From CAZAMP01 sp964486455 (GTDB lineage: Bacteria > Eisenbacteria > RBG-16-71-46 > CAZAMP01), in assembly GCA_964486455.1 (NCBI GenBank), contig CAZAMP010000003.1, positions 1-64,000 on the forward strand: 64,000 bases of DNA, read 5' to 3'. This document shows positions 44,663 through 53,733 of this stretch, in pieces. Position numbers and translations under genes: made by a program. The notes under the pieces were generated by a model, which ran no database searches, was not told the DNA's origin, and saw only the letters and a list, made by a program, of their open reading frames with translations. Numbering within the stretch: the first letter of the stretch is position 1; each line of letters begins with the position of its first letter.

Positions 44663-44929
44663 CCATGGCCTCCCCCGGTCGGTCAGAGATCGATGGAGTG
44701 GAGCGAAGACGAAACCCATCCGCCAACCGGCGTGATCAAACGGCTCACCGCAGTCCGAACCGAATTTCAATATGGCAGGTCGATCCCGGTTTGCAAATGT
44801 TTTTTCGGTCAGAGTGAAATCATTTTTGCCGAAGAGGATAGGGGGTCGATGTGACGTGACGCGGTGCCGATAGTCTGGTAGGAAGGTGGAACTTCGGTGC
44901 CATTGACGAGAGGGAGGGGCCTGTACGAC

Positions 44930-46480
44930 ATGCGCGGTCAGCCCAATCGGGGCTGGACGCAATCAGCGATAGTTGGCCTCGCGCTATGTATGCTTCTCGC
45001 TATTGTTCTGCGACTGATCTACTTCAGAGGCGTCCACCTCATCGACGACTTCAACTATCTCCGCCATGCGGGGGAGATCTGGCAGGGTCGATTCGATATC
45101 ACGCAGGTGCTCTACTGGCACGGCATGCGCCCCGTGATCTTCATTCCCGTCGCCGGCTGCTTCTCTCTCTTCGGCGTTTCGCAATCCACGGCCGTGCTCT
45201 GGCCGTTTGTGCTCTCCGTCCTCACGGTTGGGCTCGTCGTACTCATCGGGTCGAGGCTTGGCGGAACTCGCACCGGGATCTTCGCGGGAATCGTCGCGGC
45301 GTTCTGTCCGATGGCCGTGGACGAGGCCACACGGCTGTTGCCCGGTGAGATTCAGAACTTCTTGATCGCGGCGGCGGTGTACGCATTCTTGCGTTCCGAG
45401 ACGAGCGAACGCGCTCGTTCGGCGTGGCTGCTCGCGGCGGGGGCGACGTTCGCGCTCATGCCGTGGACGGGACATCTCGGGCTCGTGGCCGGGGTCTTCT
45501 TCGTTCTCGCCATCCTCCTGCATAGACGTCACAGCCTGTGGAGCTATGCACCGGTTGCGGTGGGGGCGGCGATCGTTCTGATCGCGGCCCATCTCTACCA
45601 GTGGGTGGCCGCCGGGAATCCGTTCTTGAGCGCGGCGGTCTTGCACGACGTTCTCTCGAGGGAATCCGCGCCGGCTGATCCGTTCTACTACGCGCACCTC
45701 GCGATGGCCCCGCTCCTGTCGCATGGGGGCGTGCTCTTTCTCGCCTTGGTGGGGGTGGTCTTCGCGATCGAGCGGCGGTGGAAGCCGTGGGGCATGATCG
45801 CGCTCTGGTTGCTGGCCACGGCGATCGTGCTCGAATTCGGTACGACGAGTCTCACGGAGTATCGCCCGGTCGTCAAACAGCCGCGCTACTTCTCGGTCTT
45901 GGCTATTCCGGCGGCCCTCCTCTCGGGTCTGGCATTGGAAGAGATTCTGACCATCGTGCGCAGCAAGGTGACGAAGCTGGGAATGGTCCTTGCCGGGGCG
46001 ATCTTGGCGGCGACCTTCGTCACGTCGATCATGACGATCGATCGGGTCGGAAATCGCACGGAGAATCGTGATGAGAACACGCGCGGTGTGGCGGAGTGGG
46101 TCGAGCTGTATCAAGGTCGACCCATCTATGTGATGCATTGGGTCTGGAACACGCGCATAGGATTCTTCACGGACTACGCCGACGACTATTTCCCGAGCGG
46201 CTTCGATCCCTACAGCTCGGTTCTCCTCGAGACCGCGGATCCAACGTCCCTCAACCGGTATGTCCAGACGCTGGAGCCGGGTGAGATGATGCCGGCCGGT
46301 CTACTGGTGGTGGACGAGCGGCTGTTGGGTGCCAGTCGCCGCGACGGGCCGGGTGGCTTCGTCCGTGCGGGCGAGCTGCCGGAGGTGTTGTTCGATCCCC
46401 CATCCGAGTGGCGTCTGCTCAAACGGCTCAAGGGTGTCGTGCTCTACGACGTGCCCGACGGTGTGTGGCCCGGCGGCTGA
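44930..46480 (+). CDS. GT39-like (PMT_2) membrane glycosyltransferase
   Basis: 516 aa from the ATG at 44930 (GAGGGAGGGG 10 nt upstream). It has about ten hydrophobic helices and a large C-terminal soluble part. The acidic motif HLIDDFNYL follows the first helix, as the catalytic Asp site of GT-C enzymes, and WHGMRPVIFIPVAGCFSLFG opens the next helix. The donor is probably a polyprenyl-phosphate sugar; acceptor unknown. A hairpin overlaps its stop codon. It is not obviously part of an operon with queE, which has its own promoter. Confidence 0.78.
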   Translation: MRGQPNRGWTQSAIVGLALCMLLAIVLRLIYFRGVHLIDDFNYLRHAGEIWQGRFDITQVLYWHGMRPVIFIPVAGCFSLFGVSQSTAVLWPFVLSVLTVGLVVLIGSRLGGTRTGIFAGIVAAFCPMAVDEATRLLPGEIQNFLIAAAVYAFLRSETSERARSAWLLAAGATFALMPWTGHLGLVAGVFFVLAILLHRRHSLWSYAPVAVGAAIVLIAAHLYQWVAAGNPFLSAAVLHDVLSRESAPADPFYYAHLAMAPLLSHGGVLFLALVGVVFAIERRWKPWGMIALWLLATAIVLEFGTTSLTEYRPVVKQPRYFSVLAIPAALLSGLALEEILTIVRSKVTKLGMVLAGAILAATFVTSIMTIDRVGNRTENRDENTRGVAEWVELYQGRPIYVMHWVWNTRIGFFTDYADDYFPSGFDPYSSVLLETADPTSLNRYVQTLEPGEMMPAGLLVVDERLLGASRRDGPGGFVRAGELPEVLFDPPSEWRLLKRLKGVVLYDVPDGVWPGG

Positions 46481-46487
46481 CCGGGCC
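46467..46487 (+). terminator. hairpin across the GT-C stop codon
   Basis: GGCCCGG - 7-nt loop containing the TGA stop - CCGGGCC. Perfect 7-bp stem without a T-run. Confidence 0.4.
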
Positions 46488-46591
46488 CGCCGACGTCATT
46501 GACGATCTCCCAGAACGCTCATGTCCACAATGGCCCAGTTCTCGTGGATCCTGTGTGGCCGCAGGCATGCGTGACGTCCTCGATCCGGGGG

Positions 46592-46617
46592 TTGCGGGGC
46601 CTCAAATGCGCTATACT
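46592..46617 (+). promoter_or_regulatory. candidate queED promoter
   Basis: GCTATACT with TATACT at 46612-46617, 58 nt before queE. TTGCGG at 46592 is 14 bp upstream, the same spacing as before the Omp28 operon; this is short for a standard -35. Confidence 0.45.
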
Positions 46618-46674
46618 CGGGCGCCCGCATTCCGGCGCGGCGGTCGCGTCGGAGCCGGCCTAGGTGGTTGCGAC

Positions 46675-47343
46675 ATGAGCGGTTCGACCAAAGACAGGTC
46701 CTCAAGCCTCCGGGTGACCGAGATCTTCCGAAGCCTACAAGGCGAGGGAGCCCGTGCCGGTATGATCTGCACGCTCGTCCGACTCACCGGCTGCGATCTC
46801 CGCTGCCGTTGGTGCGATACGGAGTACGCGTTCGCCGGCGGTAACACGATGACCATCGAGGAGATCCTCGCCGAGGTCGAACGGTTCGGCAGCCCGCTCG
46901 TCGAGGTCACCGGCGGCGAGCCGCTTCTGCAACCGGATGCGCACGCATTGATCGCGGCGCTCCTCGACGCGGACTATGAGGTGATGCTCGAGACCGGTGG
47001 GCATCGCGACATCTCGACGGTCGATCCGAGAGTCGTTCGCATCGTCGATTTCAAGCCTCCGGGCAGTGGTGAAGACGCCGCGAACCTCTGGTCCAATGTG
47101 GACGCGCTCAAACCGGGTGATGAGGTGAAGATCGTCATCGCTGATCGGATCGACTATGATTGGGCGCGCCGCGTGATCACGGAGCGACGGTTGGCCGAGC
47201 GGTCGATCGTGTGGCTCTCGCCCGTGCATGGCGAGCTCGAGCCGGATCAACTCGCGGCATGGATTCTCGAAGACGGACTTCCGGTGAGATTGCAGCTCCA
47301 GCTACACAAGCTCATCTGGGGACCGGACGCCAAAGGGGTTTGA
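46675..47343 (+). CDS. queE: 7-carboxy-7-deazaguanine synthase (radical SAM)
   Basis: 222 aa. The start is the ATG at 46675 because the homologous region begins LRVTEIFRSLQGEGARAG. The radical-SAM cysteines are C40, C44 and C47 (CDLRCRWCD), in CX3CX2C spacing; VEVTGGEPLLQ is the SAM-binding GGE motif. It converts 6-carboxytetrahydropterin, made by QueD, to carboxy-deazaguanine, a queuosine precursor. queD follows 23 nt downstream. No queC or queF is in the window. Confidence 0.95.
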   Translation: MSGSTKDRSSSLRVTEIFRSLQGEGARAGMICTLVRLTGCDLRCRWCDTEYAFAGGNTMTIEEILAEVERFGSPLVEVTGGEPLLQPDAHALIAALLDADYEVMLETGGHRDISTVDPRVVRIVDFKPPGSGEDAANLWSNVDALKPGDEVKIVIADRIDYDWARRVITERRLAERSIVWLSPVHGELEPDQLAAWILEDGLPVRLQLQLHKLIWGPDAKGV

Positions 47344-47366
47344 ACAGAGCCTGGGTAGGAACCCGA

Positions 47367-47741
47367 ATGGACAGAGTCGAGCTCGTGAGAGAGTTTCGTT
47401 TCGAAGCCGCGCATCACCTGCCGGCGGTGCCGAAGGGGCACAAATGCCGACGGCTTCACGGTCACTCGTTCCGCGTTGCCGTTGCCGTCCAGGGACCGAT
47501 CGGTGAAGAGAGCGGTTGGTACATTGACTACGCCGAGATCGATGCGGCGATCGTGCCGGTCAGAGACGCCCTCGATCACCGCTACCTCAACGAGATCGAA
47601 GGCCTCGAGAATCCGACCTCCGAAGTTCTCGCGCGATGGATCTGGCGGAAGCTGAAGGGAACTCTCCCGGGTCTCTGCAGGATCACCGTGCGTGAGACGT
47701 GCACGGCCACGTGCAACTTCACTGGCCCGGCGAACGGCTAG
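47367..47741 (+). CDS. queD: 6-carboxytetrahydropterin synthase
   Basis: 124 aa from the ATG at 47367 (TAGGA upstream). Zinc-binding histidines H16 (AAHHLP), H31 and H33 (LHGHSF) and catalytic Cys27 (GHKCRRLHGH) are present, with LDHRYLN and the late glutamate in VRETCTATC. It makes 6-carboxy-tetrahydropterin from dihydroneopterin triphosphate. It is co-transcribed with queE. Its TAG stop is formed by the left end of the 183-bp inverted-repeat element. Confidence 0.95.
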   Translation: MDRVELVREFRFEAAHHLPAVPKGHKCRRLHGHSFRVAVAVQGPIGEESGWYIDYAEIDAAIVPVRDALDHRYLNEIEGLENPTSEVLARWIWRKLKGTLPGLCRITVRETCTATCNFTGPANG

Positions 47742-47921
47742 CCCGCATTTTTCACCAGCTCCCTGCTGCGGTCACGAAAGCGCTCGCATCTTCAAGACGT
47801 ACTCGTTTCGGCCTCCTCGACATACCTTCTGGTATGCCTGCGTCAGCCTCCACTCCGTGCGTCTTGAATCTGCACGCGCTTTCGCACCCTCGCGACGAGA
47901 CCTGGTGAGAAACGCGGGCTA
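47739..47921. repeat. 183-bp long inverted repeat between convergent genes
   Basis: Two imperfect arms of about 88 bp fold over a perfect apical hairpin (CATACC-TTCT-GGTATG, 47821-47836). The outer ends are TAGCCCGCATTTTTCACCAG (left) and the complement of CTGGTGAGAAACGCGGGCTA (right), 18 of 20 matched. Matches continue inward (GAAAGCGC, TTCAAGACG, GGCCTCC against GGAGGCTG). The left TAG is the queD stop and the right TAG is the MFS stop. It resembles a MITE- or REP-like hairpin element acting as a bidirectional terminator. It encodes no protein. Confidence 0.85.
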
Positions 47922-49145
47922 GAAGCCCACACGCGTGGCCGTGGCGGGCGTCCCGATGAGCTTTCTCTCCATCACCCAGAAGTAGACCAGGATGGCGAGC
48001 GCGCAAGCGCCGGAGAAGAAGAAGACGACTCCGAATCCGGTGCTGCGTGCGATCCAGCCGAGAATGGGGCTTCCCAACATCGCACCGGTGTCGATCGCCG
48101 CGGTGAAGAGACTGAGTAACGTTCCCTTCTGACCCGGATCGCTTCGATCCAGAAGCAGCGAGGCAAGAGCCGGGAACACGAAGCCATGGCCGAGCCCGCC
48201 CAGGAGACCGCCCACCACCAGGCCCGCGTTGGATTTGAACAGGGAGACCATGATCGCGCCGAGGCCCAGGCAGGCGAGCGCCGGGATCATCACGCGTGCC
48301 GGCCCCACGCGATCGGGGAGCGTGGAGAGAGAAAGCCGCAGAATGATGGAGGCCGCTGCGTATGGGACGAAGAATGTGCTGGCGGCCATGAGGTCGAATG
48401 CCGAGACGAACGGCGCGATGAACACAGAGAAGCTTCCCACCGTGAGGCCGAACGCGACCCCGACCGGCCAGAGACGGGCGACCCCGGGATGCGTGAGGAC
48501 CGGCAGAACGCCTTGTCGGCCCCAGCGGGAGGGGCCACTCGGATCCGCGGCCGCGTCGGGTAGGTGATCGCCGGTGGGCCGTTGCCGCTTGTTCTCGGAA
48601 ATGGTCATCGTGAGCAGCAGCGCGGCGACCGCGATGGCGAAGAGCGACCAGAAGTAGACGGGGTATCCTCCCGAGCGGAGCACCAGCTCACCGCAAAGCG
48701 GTCCGATCCCCGCCGCCGCCATCCCGCCGGTGCCGAAAATCGCGATCCCTTCCGTGCGTCGCGATTCGGGCACGAGGTCTGCCGCACCCGTGAAGTAGGC
48801 GGCAAAGAGACCGCCCATCCCCACGCCGTGGAAGAGCCGTACGGCGTAGAAGAGCGGTCCAACGTCGGTGACGAGGAGGTAGCTCAGGTGCCCCAACGCG
48901 TTGATGGCGCCGGCGAGCAAGAACGCGATGCGACGCCCCCGGAGATCCATGACGCGACCGATCATCGGTCGCGCCGCGATACCGGAGACCACGGCCGCCG
49001 GCATCAGAAGCCCGATGTCGAACGCGTCGCCGCCGAGATCTTGGATGAAGAGCGGCAGCAGGTTCTGGGCGAGAATGGACACCGCGCCGAGGAAGTGCGC
49101 CACGTAGAGCACCCAGAAACGCCGCGTGAACAACGGCTCTTTCAC
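47919..49145 (-). CDS. MFS efflux-type transporter
   Basis: 408 aa with 12 hydrophobic helices, from a GTG start at 49145. The loop 2-3 motif is present (GRVMDLRGRR), as are RLFHGVGMGGLFAAYFTGAADL and the helix-7/8 repeat, so it belongs to the drug/sugar-efflux-like MFS group. Substrate unknown. It begins 13 nt after the stop of the glycosidase-like gene, so the two may be co-transcribed. Its stop codon is supplied by the inverted-repeat element. Confidence 0.87.
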   Translation of the reverse strand: MKEPLFTRRFWVLYVAHFLGAVSILAQNLLPLFIQDLGGDAFDIGLLMPAAVVSGIAARPMIGRVMDLRGRRIAFLLAGAINALGHLSYLLVTDVGPLFYAVRLFHGVGMGGLFAAYFTGAADLVPESRRTEGIAIFGTGGMAAAGIGPLCGELVLRSGGYPVYFWSLFAIAVAALLLTMTISENKRQRPTGDHLPDAAADPSGPSRWGRQGVLPVLTHPGVARLWPVGVAFGLTVGSFSVFIAPFVSAFDLMAASTFFVPYAAASIILRLSLSTLPDRVGPARVMIPALACLGLGAIMVSLFKSNAGLVVGGLLGGLGHGFVFPALASLLLDRSDPGQKGTLLSLFTAAIDTGAMLGSPILGWIARSTGFGVVFFFSGACALAILVYFWVMERKLIGTPATATRVGF

Positions 49146-49158
49146 AGGATCCCTGCTT

Positions 49159-50889
49159 CTACTTGATGAGAATCAACTGCTTCGAAACGGAGCCCGACGG
49201 CGTGACGAGACGGTACCAATAGCCGCCGGCGGGAAGCGGGTTCCCGCTGTGGTCCAAGCCGTCCCACGTGACCGTCTGCGGTCCCATGGCGTCCCGGCCA
49301 GCCGTCAGCGTGCGAACCCGTCGCCCGGTCACGTCGAAGACCTCCAGACGGTAGGGAAGAGACTGCATTCCGACAAGTCCCGAGAGGTCGAACCGGATTT
49401 CCGTCGAGCCACCGAACGGATTCGGCGCGTTCTGCGAGAGAATCGGCAAGACGAAATGCTCGGGAGGTGTACCGATCGTGCCTTCGGGAACGTATTCGTA
49501 GAAGCGCGGGGAGTCGCTGATGGTCGTAACCAGCGTGTCGGTCGCGTCATCGAACGAGATCGATCCATCGTATTCGTAGATCCGAACGGACATCGTCTCG
49601 GGGGGAAGCACGATCTCGATTTCCTGAGAGCCCGTTCCATGGCTGCCGTCGTCCCACCACATCGCGTCAAGACGTGGCACGCTGTCGCCGTCAGCCTGAT
49701 ACTGGAACCGCAGGATCGACGACAAAAGCGTATCGTGTCCCACGAACGAGTTGATCACGCCAAGGCGCTGCCCGATGTTTCGGAACGCATAGGCCTGCTG
49801 CGTCAAAGCTCCGTCTTCGTCGAGGAGGCCCCGCCGCACGGTGCTCGTCTGTTCGTTGGAGTAGGGAAACCAGAGAGTTTGGCCAACGCCCCACCCGGTG
49901 CCCCCGACGATCATCTTGAAGAGATTATGGCCCTCTCTCTGCTCGCTGCCGCGAGGCCAGTTGGATCCCTCGTTGTTCACCTTGAGCGGAACGGAGTGGC
50001 CGTGCTGCGCCATCACATCGTCAATCCACGTGGTCACGATCGGTAGAAGCCATGCGCTCTCGGTGAACTTCAGGTTCATCCCATCGACGTACTCGCCGAT
50101 CATCGCGACGTTGTAGACGACTCGCTTGGTGTTCTCCTGCACGTAGGGTTGATAGAGCCAGTAGACGAGGTCCTGATACGAATCCCACTCAAACGGGGCA
50201 TAGACGTTGAACTCGTAGTAGGCGTTGGCGAATTCCAGAACCTCTTCGGGGGTGTAGTCGCCGGACTCGATCATCCACTGCGCGATCGCGACGCCCCACG
50301 ATCCGCTACCCAGCCCGCTGTCGAAGACGAGGATCTCGGGGGCGACATCCTCGACGGCCTTGGCGGCGGTCGCGAGAACGCGACGATAGTCGTCCATCGT
50401 TCCCGCCCAGAACACCAGGGTGTTGGCTTCGTTCTCGATCGTGATTCGGTCGATGCGATCGCGGTAGTGCTCCACGAAGTTGAAGATGAAATCGTAGTAC
50501 GACCGGCTGTGGCCGTATACGGGATCGAACTCGGTTTGGAGATCGACCGGCGGATATGATGGCGCGTAGTCTCCCGGCTCTTCGAAGCCACTCGCCCACA
50601 TCTGGCCAATCTTCACGACCGCAGAGACGTTCTGGTCGGCCGCGTCCGCGCTATCCAGCCAGATGGTGAAGCCGCTGTTCCAGTTGAATGCGCCGTCCTC
50701 CGGCTCGATGTGACGCCAGTCGGCCGCTATGCGCAGCCATCGGCCCTCCAGGTCGGATATTCCTTCGAAATTCACGTGATCGACCACACCCAGAGGGTAG
50801 TCCAAGTAGTCCGGGTTGAATGCGGGGGCGGACGTCGCGATCAGCGACAGCATCAGACTGAGGAGGCCTAGACGGCTTCTGAACGACAT
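49159..50889 (-). CDS. secreted TIM-barrel glycosidase-like protein with FlgD-like C-terminus
   Basis: 576 aa from the ATG at 50889, giving a signal peptide (MSFRSRLGLLSLMLSLIATSAPA). The body has clan GH-A features: WLRIAADWRHIEPEDGAFNW early, an acid/base-type Asn-Glu pair in ITIENEAN (N153, E154) and a candidate nucleophile in VNNEGSNW (E307). These resemble GH39/GH5-like retaining glycosidases but I cannot name the family. The last 90 residues are the FlgD-like sorting module (NAPNPFGGSTEIRF ... FDVTGRRVRTL ... LPAGGYWYRLV). Probably secreted and active on polysaccharides. Confidence 0.72.
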   Translation of the reverse strand: MSFRSRLGLLSLMLSLIATSAPAFNPDYLDYPLGVVDHVNFEGISDLEGRWLRIAADWRHIEPEDGAFNWNSGFTIWLDSADAADQNVSAVVKIGQMWASGFEEPGDYAPSYPPVDLQTEFDPVYGHSRSYYDFIFNFVEHYRDRIDRITIENEANTLVFWAGTMDDYRRVLATAAKAVEDVAPEILVFDSGLGSGSWGVAIAQWMIESGDYTPEEVLEFANAYYEFNVYAPFEWDSYQDLVYWLYQPYVQENTKRVVYNVAMIGEYVDGMNLKFTESAWLLPIVTTWIDDVMAQHGHSVPLKVNNEGSNWPRGSEQREGHNLFKMIVGGTGWGVGQTLWFPYSNEQTSTVRRGLLDEDGALTQQAYAFRNIGQRLGVINSFVGHDTLLSSILRFQYQADGDSVPRLDAMWWDDGSHGTGSQEIEIVLPPETMSVRIYEYDGSISFDDATDTLVTTISDSPRFYEYVPEGTIGTPPEHFVLPILSQNAPNPFGGSTEIRFDLSGLVGMQSLPYRLEVFDVTGRRVRTLTAGRDAMGPQTVTWDGLDHSGNPLPAGGYWYRLVTPSGSVSKQLILIK

Positions 50890-50950
50890 ATTTGTGTATC
50901 CCGTGTTGAAGTGGTCAAGAGGATGGTGTCCACAACACCGCCCGCTGGTG

Positions 50951-50956
50951 TATAAT
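50951..50956 (+). promoter_or_regulatory. -10 box TATAAT of the FG-GAP gene
   Basis: A perfect TATAAT preceded by TG, about 108 nt before the proposed ATT start. No convincing -35. Confidence 0.45.
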
Positions 50957-51063
50957 CCATAGGTGTTTGATTTTCGTTTCCCGGAATCACAACCCGCCAC
51001 GTCCGCGCGAGCATCTTAGAAACTCGCTGGCGAAATCGGTCGGCGATCACCGGAGGCCTTACC

Positions 51064-52851
51064 ATTCTAGCAAAATCCCTAGTCTTCACCAAGGTCGCGC
51101 TACTCGCGCTGACCACTAGCGCCGGCACGATCGAGATCGTGGACCTGGCCACAGCCCCATATCATTTCTATGGTCTTGAGACCGAGGCGCGGGCCGGCTC
51201 CCAGTCGGCATTGGGCCTGGATCTCTTCGATGAGGGTTCGAGCTCTCTCGTAATCGGCGCGTATCTGGCCGATCCCTCCGGATATGAAACGGGGGGAATG
51301 ACCTATGTCTTCAAGGGGGGGATCGAGGAGGGGGAGCATGTGCTCAGCTCGGCCGACCTCAGCGTGTCGGGCGAAGAGGCCGACGCCCGAGTGGGTTACG
51401 CGCTTTCCGGAAACGGCGACATAAACGATGACGGAATCGCCGACCTGGCGATCGGCGCGTGGGGCGTCGACGGGAACGGGCAATTCGACTCCGGCGCCGT
51501 CTACATCTTCTTCGGGTCGGCGTCGCTGAGTGGATCGCTGCCCGCCACGGATGCCGACATCGTCGTGTTCGGCGAGGAGCCGCTCGACCACTTCGGTTGG
51601 TCCGTGGACATCTTAGGTGATCTGAATGACGACGGTGTCTCCGACATCGTGATCGGCTCGCCTCTCGGGCAGGGGGCTGCGGTGTCCTCCGGTGAGGTGT
51701 TCGTGTTCTGGGGTGGATCGCATCTGCACTCGGGCGCCGTCCTCAACCCCGCGTTGGCCGATCTCCACCTCAAAGGCACGCAGTCGGAGGCGGGCGCCGG
51801 GCACGCTGTCGCGACCGGCGACATCAACAACGATCTCATCGACGATCTCATCATCGGCTCGCCCAACAAGGACATCTTGGGACGCTACCATTGCGGCATG
51901 GTTCACGCGTTTCTCGGCCGATCCGATTTCAATCCGCAGGAGTCATTCCTTATCGGCGACGACTACGATCTCGCCGTCGCGGGCGCGACCCAGTTCGACG
52001 GCTGCGGAGCGGCGGTAGACGTGGTTGGCGACTTCAACGGTGACGGATTCGGGGACCTGGTGATCGGCGCTCCATTCGCCGGCCCGGGGGGCAATGAGAA
52101 CCAGGGGCAGGTCTTCGTGATCGCCGGTCGCTTGCTCGAGAGCCCCGTGCTGATCGACGGGCTGGACGAGGCCACGAGCAGTCTTTCGGGCGAGGACGGG
52201 GGCGATCTGGCCGGGTATGCGGTCTCCGGGATAGGGGACTTCGATGGGAACGGCCGCCCGGACTTCGTCGTCGGCGCACCGGGGGCGGATCCTCTCGAGC
52301 GCGACGGGGCCGGCGCGGTCTATCTAGTCTACGGGACGCAGGACTCTTTTCCGGTGGGCGACGCGCTGGTTGACGCCTCTGGGCGGCAGTACATCGGTGC
52401 GGCCGCGGGCGACGAGGCCGGGGCGAGCTGCGTACCGTTGTTCGACTTCTCGGGTGACGGCATCGCCGACTTGGCCATCGGCGCGCCGGGGACCGACTAC
52501 GATGGCGTATTGAACGCGGGCGCGGTGCACGTCGTGTATGGAGAGGCGGTTATCGGCGTCCCCTCCGACGACGTCGCGCGCCACCTTCGTCCACCGTTTC
52601 CGACACCGACCACGGGGGCGGTCCGCGTCATGCTTCATCTTCCGGTGGATGGCTGGGTCGACGCCTTCGTGTCTGATGTGGGCGGCAGGCGGGTGAGATC
52701 GATCTCATCGTCTGAGCGCCGAGAAGGTCCTCACGAACTGCGGTGGGATGGCCTGACGGATCTCGGCGAGCCGGTGCCATCAGGCGTCTACTTCCTTCAC
52801 GTGAGGGGAGCGGGCGTGCGTGAGGTTCGGCGGCTGGTGGTGCTGCGCTGA
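51064..52851 (+). CDS. secreted FG-GAP repeat protein, probable ATT start
   Basis: 595 aa if translation starts at ATT (51064). A GTG at 51139 would cut off the signal peptide. Upstream of that GTG the frame reads LAKSLVFTKVALLALTTSAG, a good secretion signal, and CGGAGG stands 7 nt before the ATT; no ATG, GTG or TTG occurs in frame upstream. The body has about seven FG-GAP/integrin-alpha-like repeats with Ca-binding loops (GDINDDGIADLAIGA, GDLNDDGVSDIVIGS, GDFNGDGFGDLVIGA). It ends in a FlgD-like module (GGRRVRSI ... PSGVYFLHV). A surface adhesion or scaffold role is inferred. Confidence 0.75.
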   Translation: MLAKSLVFTKVALLALTTSAGTIEIVDLATAPYHFYGLETEARAGSQSALGLDLFDEGSSSLVIGAYLADPSGYETGGMTYVFKGGIEEGEHVLSSADLSVSGEEADARVGYALSGNGDINDDGIADLAIGAWGVDGNGQFDSGAVYIFFGSASLSGSLPATDADIVVFGEEPLDHFGWSVDILGDLNDDGVSDIVIGSPLGQGAAVSSGEVFVFWGGSHLHSGAVLNPALADLHLKGTQSEAGAGHAVATGDINNDLIDDLIIGSPNKDILGRYHCGMVHAFLGRSDFNPQESFLIGDDYDLAVAGATQFDGCGAAVDVVGDFNGDGFGDLVIGAPFAGPGGNENQGQVFVIAGRLLESPVLIDGLDEATSSLSGEDGGDLAGYAVSGIGDFDGNGRPDFVVGAPGADPLERDGAGAVYLVYGTQDSFPVGDALVDASGRQYIGAAAGDEAGASCVPLFDFSGDGIADLAIGAPGTDYDGVLNAGAVHVVYGEAVIGVPSDDVARHLRPPFPTPTTGAVRVMLHLPVDGWVDAFVSDVGGRRVRSISSSERREGPHELRWDGLTDLGEPVPSGVYFLHVRGAGVREVRRLVVLR

Positions 52852-52890
52852 CGTGCGGATAGTGCTCGCCGTTGGGATTCGGGAGACAGA

Positions 52891-53472
52891 TCAGATGTTG
52901 CCCAGTGCTTTCCTGAGCAGGTCCTCGACGCCGAGCTGCGCGGCCCAATGCTCGAGGTAGGCGACATCGAGTCGATCACCCTGGGTGTGCGCGATGCCCA
53001 GGATGTCTTCCCATTGTCGATCAGATACTTCCCCACCCTTTCGGAACCATTGCAGTTTTCGCAAGAGTGTATCTTCCGGGCTCTTGATCATGATCCGACG
53101 TTCCGGTTCCACCTGGATGATTTCCGCGCGGTGGCGGCTGAACTCTTCGAGGTCGTAGGGCTCTTCGCCTCGGATGAAGATATCGACTTTGAAGCCCGAG
53201 TTGAAGTGAACGAGGTTGAACCCCCGCTTCTCCCTGATAGCCTCTTCCACACCGCTTTCGTCGATGTAGAATTCCTCCGAGAGTCTTGCTGCGAAAGCTG
53301 CCGCGCGATCGGCACGTAGGTTCACCACTAAATCGATATCTCGGGTCTGCCGGGGGATGCCGTGCACCGAGCTCGCGTATGAGCCACCGACGTGATACTC
53401 GGCCCCGAGCTCTTCCAGAACGTCGATGACTCGGAGAGCCGCTCGAAGACCCTCGGGTTGCTCCGGTTTCAT
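52891..53472 (-). CDS. minimal nucleotidyltransferase (MNT/AbiEii-like)
   Basis: 193 aa. It has the pol-beta-type core HVGGSYASS (G30, S31), RDIDLVV (D45, D47) and a third acid in FKVDIFI (D97), the usual metal-binding triad. C-terminal helices follow (SPEDTLLRKLQWFRKGGEVSDRQWEDILGI). Such proteins include toxin/antitoxin and abortive-infection nucleotidyltransferases that modify tRNA or protein. It overlaps the upstream 87-aa gene by 4 nt and is last in a four-gene operon. Confidence 0.82.
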   Translation of the reverse strand: MKPEQPEGLRAALRVIDVLEELGAEYHVGGSYASSVHGIPRQTRDIDLVVNLRADRAAAFAARLSEEFYIDESGVEEAIREKRGFNLVHFNSGFKVDIFIRGEEPYDLEEFSRHRAEIIQVEPERRIMIKSPEDTLLRKLQWFRKGGEVSDRQWEDILGIAHTQGDRLDVAYLEHWAAQLGVEDLLRKALGNI

Positions 53473-53732
53473 CTCAGATCCTCGATTGGGCCGTAGACCG
53501 TTGTGGCATCGGCCTCGCCGAGCAGGAGACCCAGTAGCCTCCTCTTGAGCATCCGGTCTGACTCGTCGGGGTGTCGCGAACGCAAACCCATCATCGCCAG
53601 TCGGCGGCTCGTGCGGTTCTCGTCCTCAACGATACGGATCTTCTTCCAGGCGGGCATCCGGCGATAGATCTCGAGCAATACGGCTTCAGCATCTGGAGAA
53701 GTGTCCGAAAGGCGGTGCGTGGGATCGATCAT
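53469..53732 (-). CDS. 87-aa helical partner of the nucleotidyltransferase
   Basis: The ATG at 53732 lies between the kinase stop (53734) and the nucleotidyltransferase start (ATGA overlap), so it is coupled to both. The protein is charged and helical: SPDAEAVLLEIYRRMPAWKKI, NRTSRRLAMMGLRSRHPDES, LLGLLLGEADATTVYGP. The length and pattern match small proteins commonly encoded next to AbiEii-like nucleotidyltransferases. It may be an antitoxin or activator. No enzyme motif. Confidence 0.7.
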   Translation of the reverse strand: MIDPTHRLSDTSPDAEAVLLEIYRRMPAWKKIRIVEDENRTSRRLAMMGLRSRHPDESDRMLKRRLLGLLLGEADATTVYGPIEDLR

Positions 53733-53733
53733 G

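Noticed and set aside
44423..44962. 179-codon version of the Cys-rich gene
   Set aside because: The strong ribosome binding site and the CPY start fit the ATG at 44662; the N-terminal extension looks non-coding.
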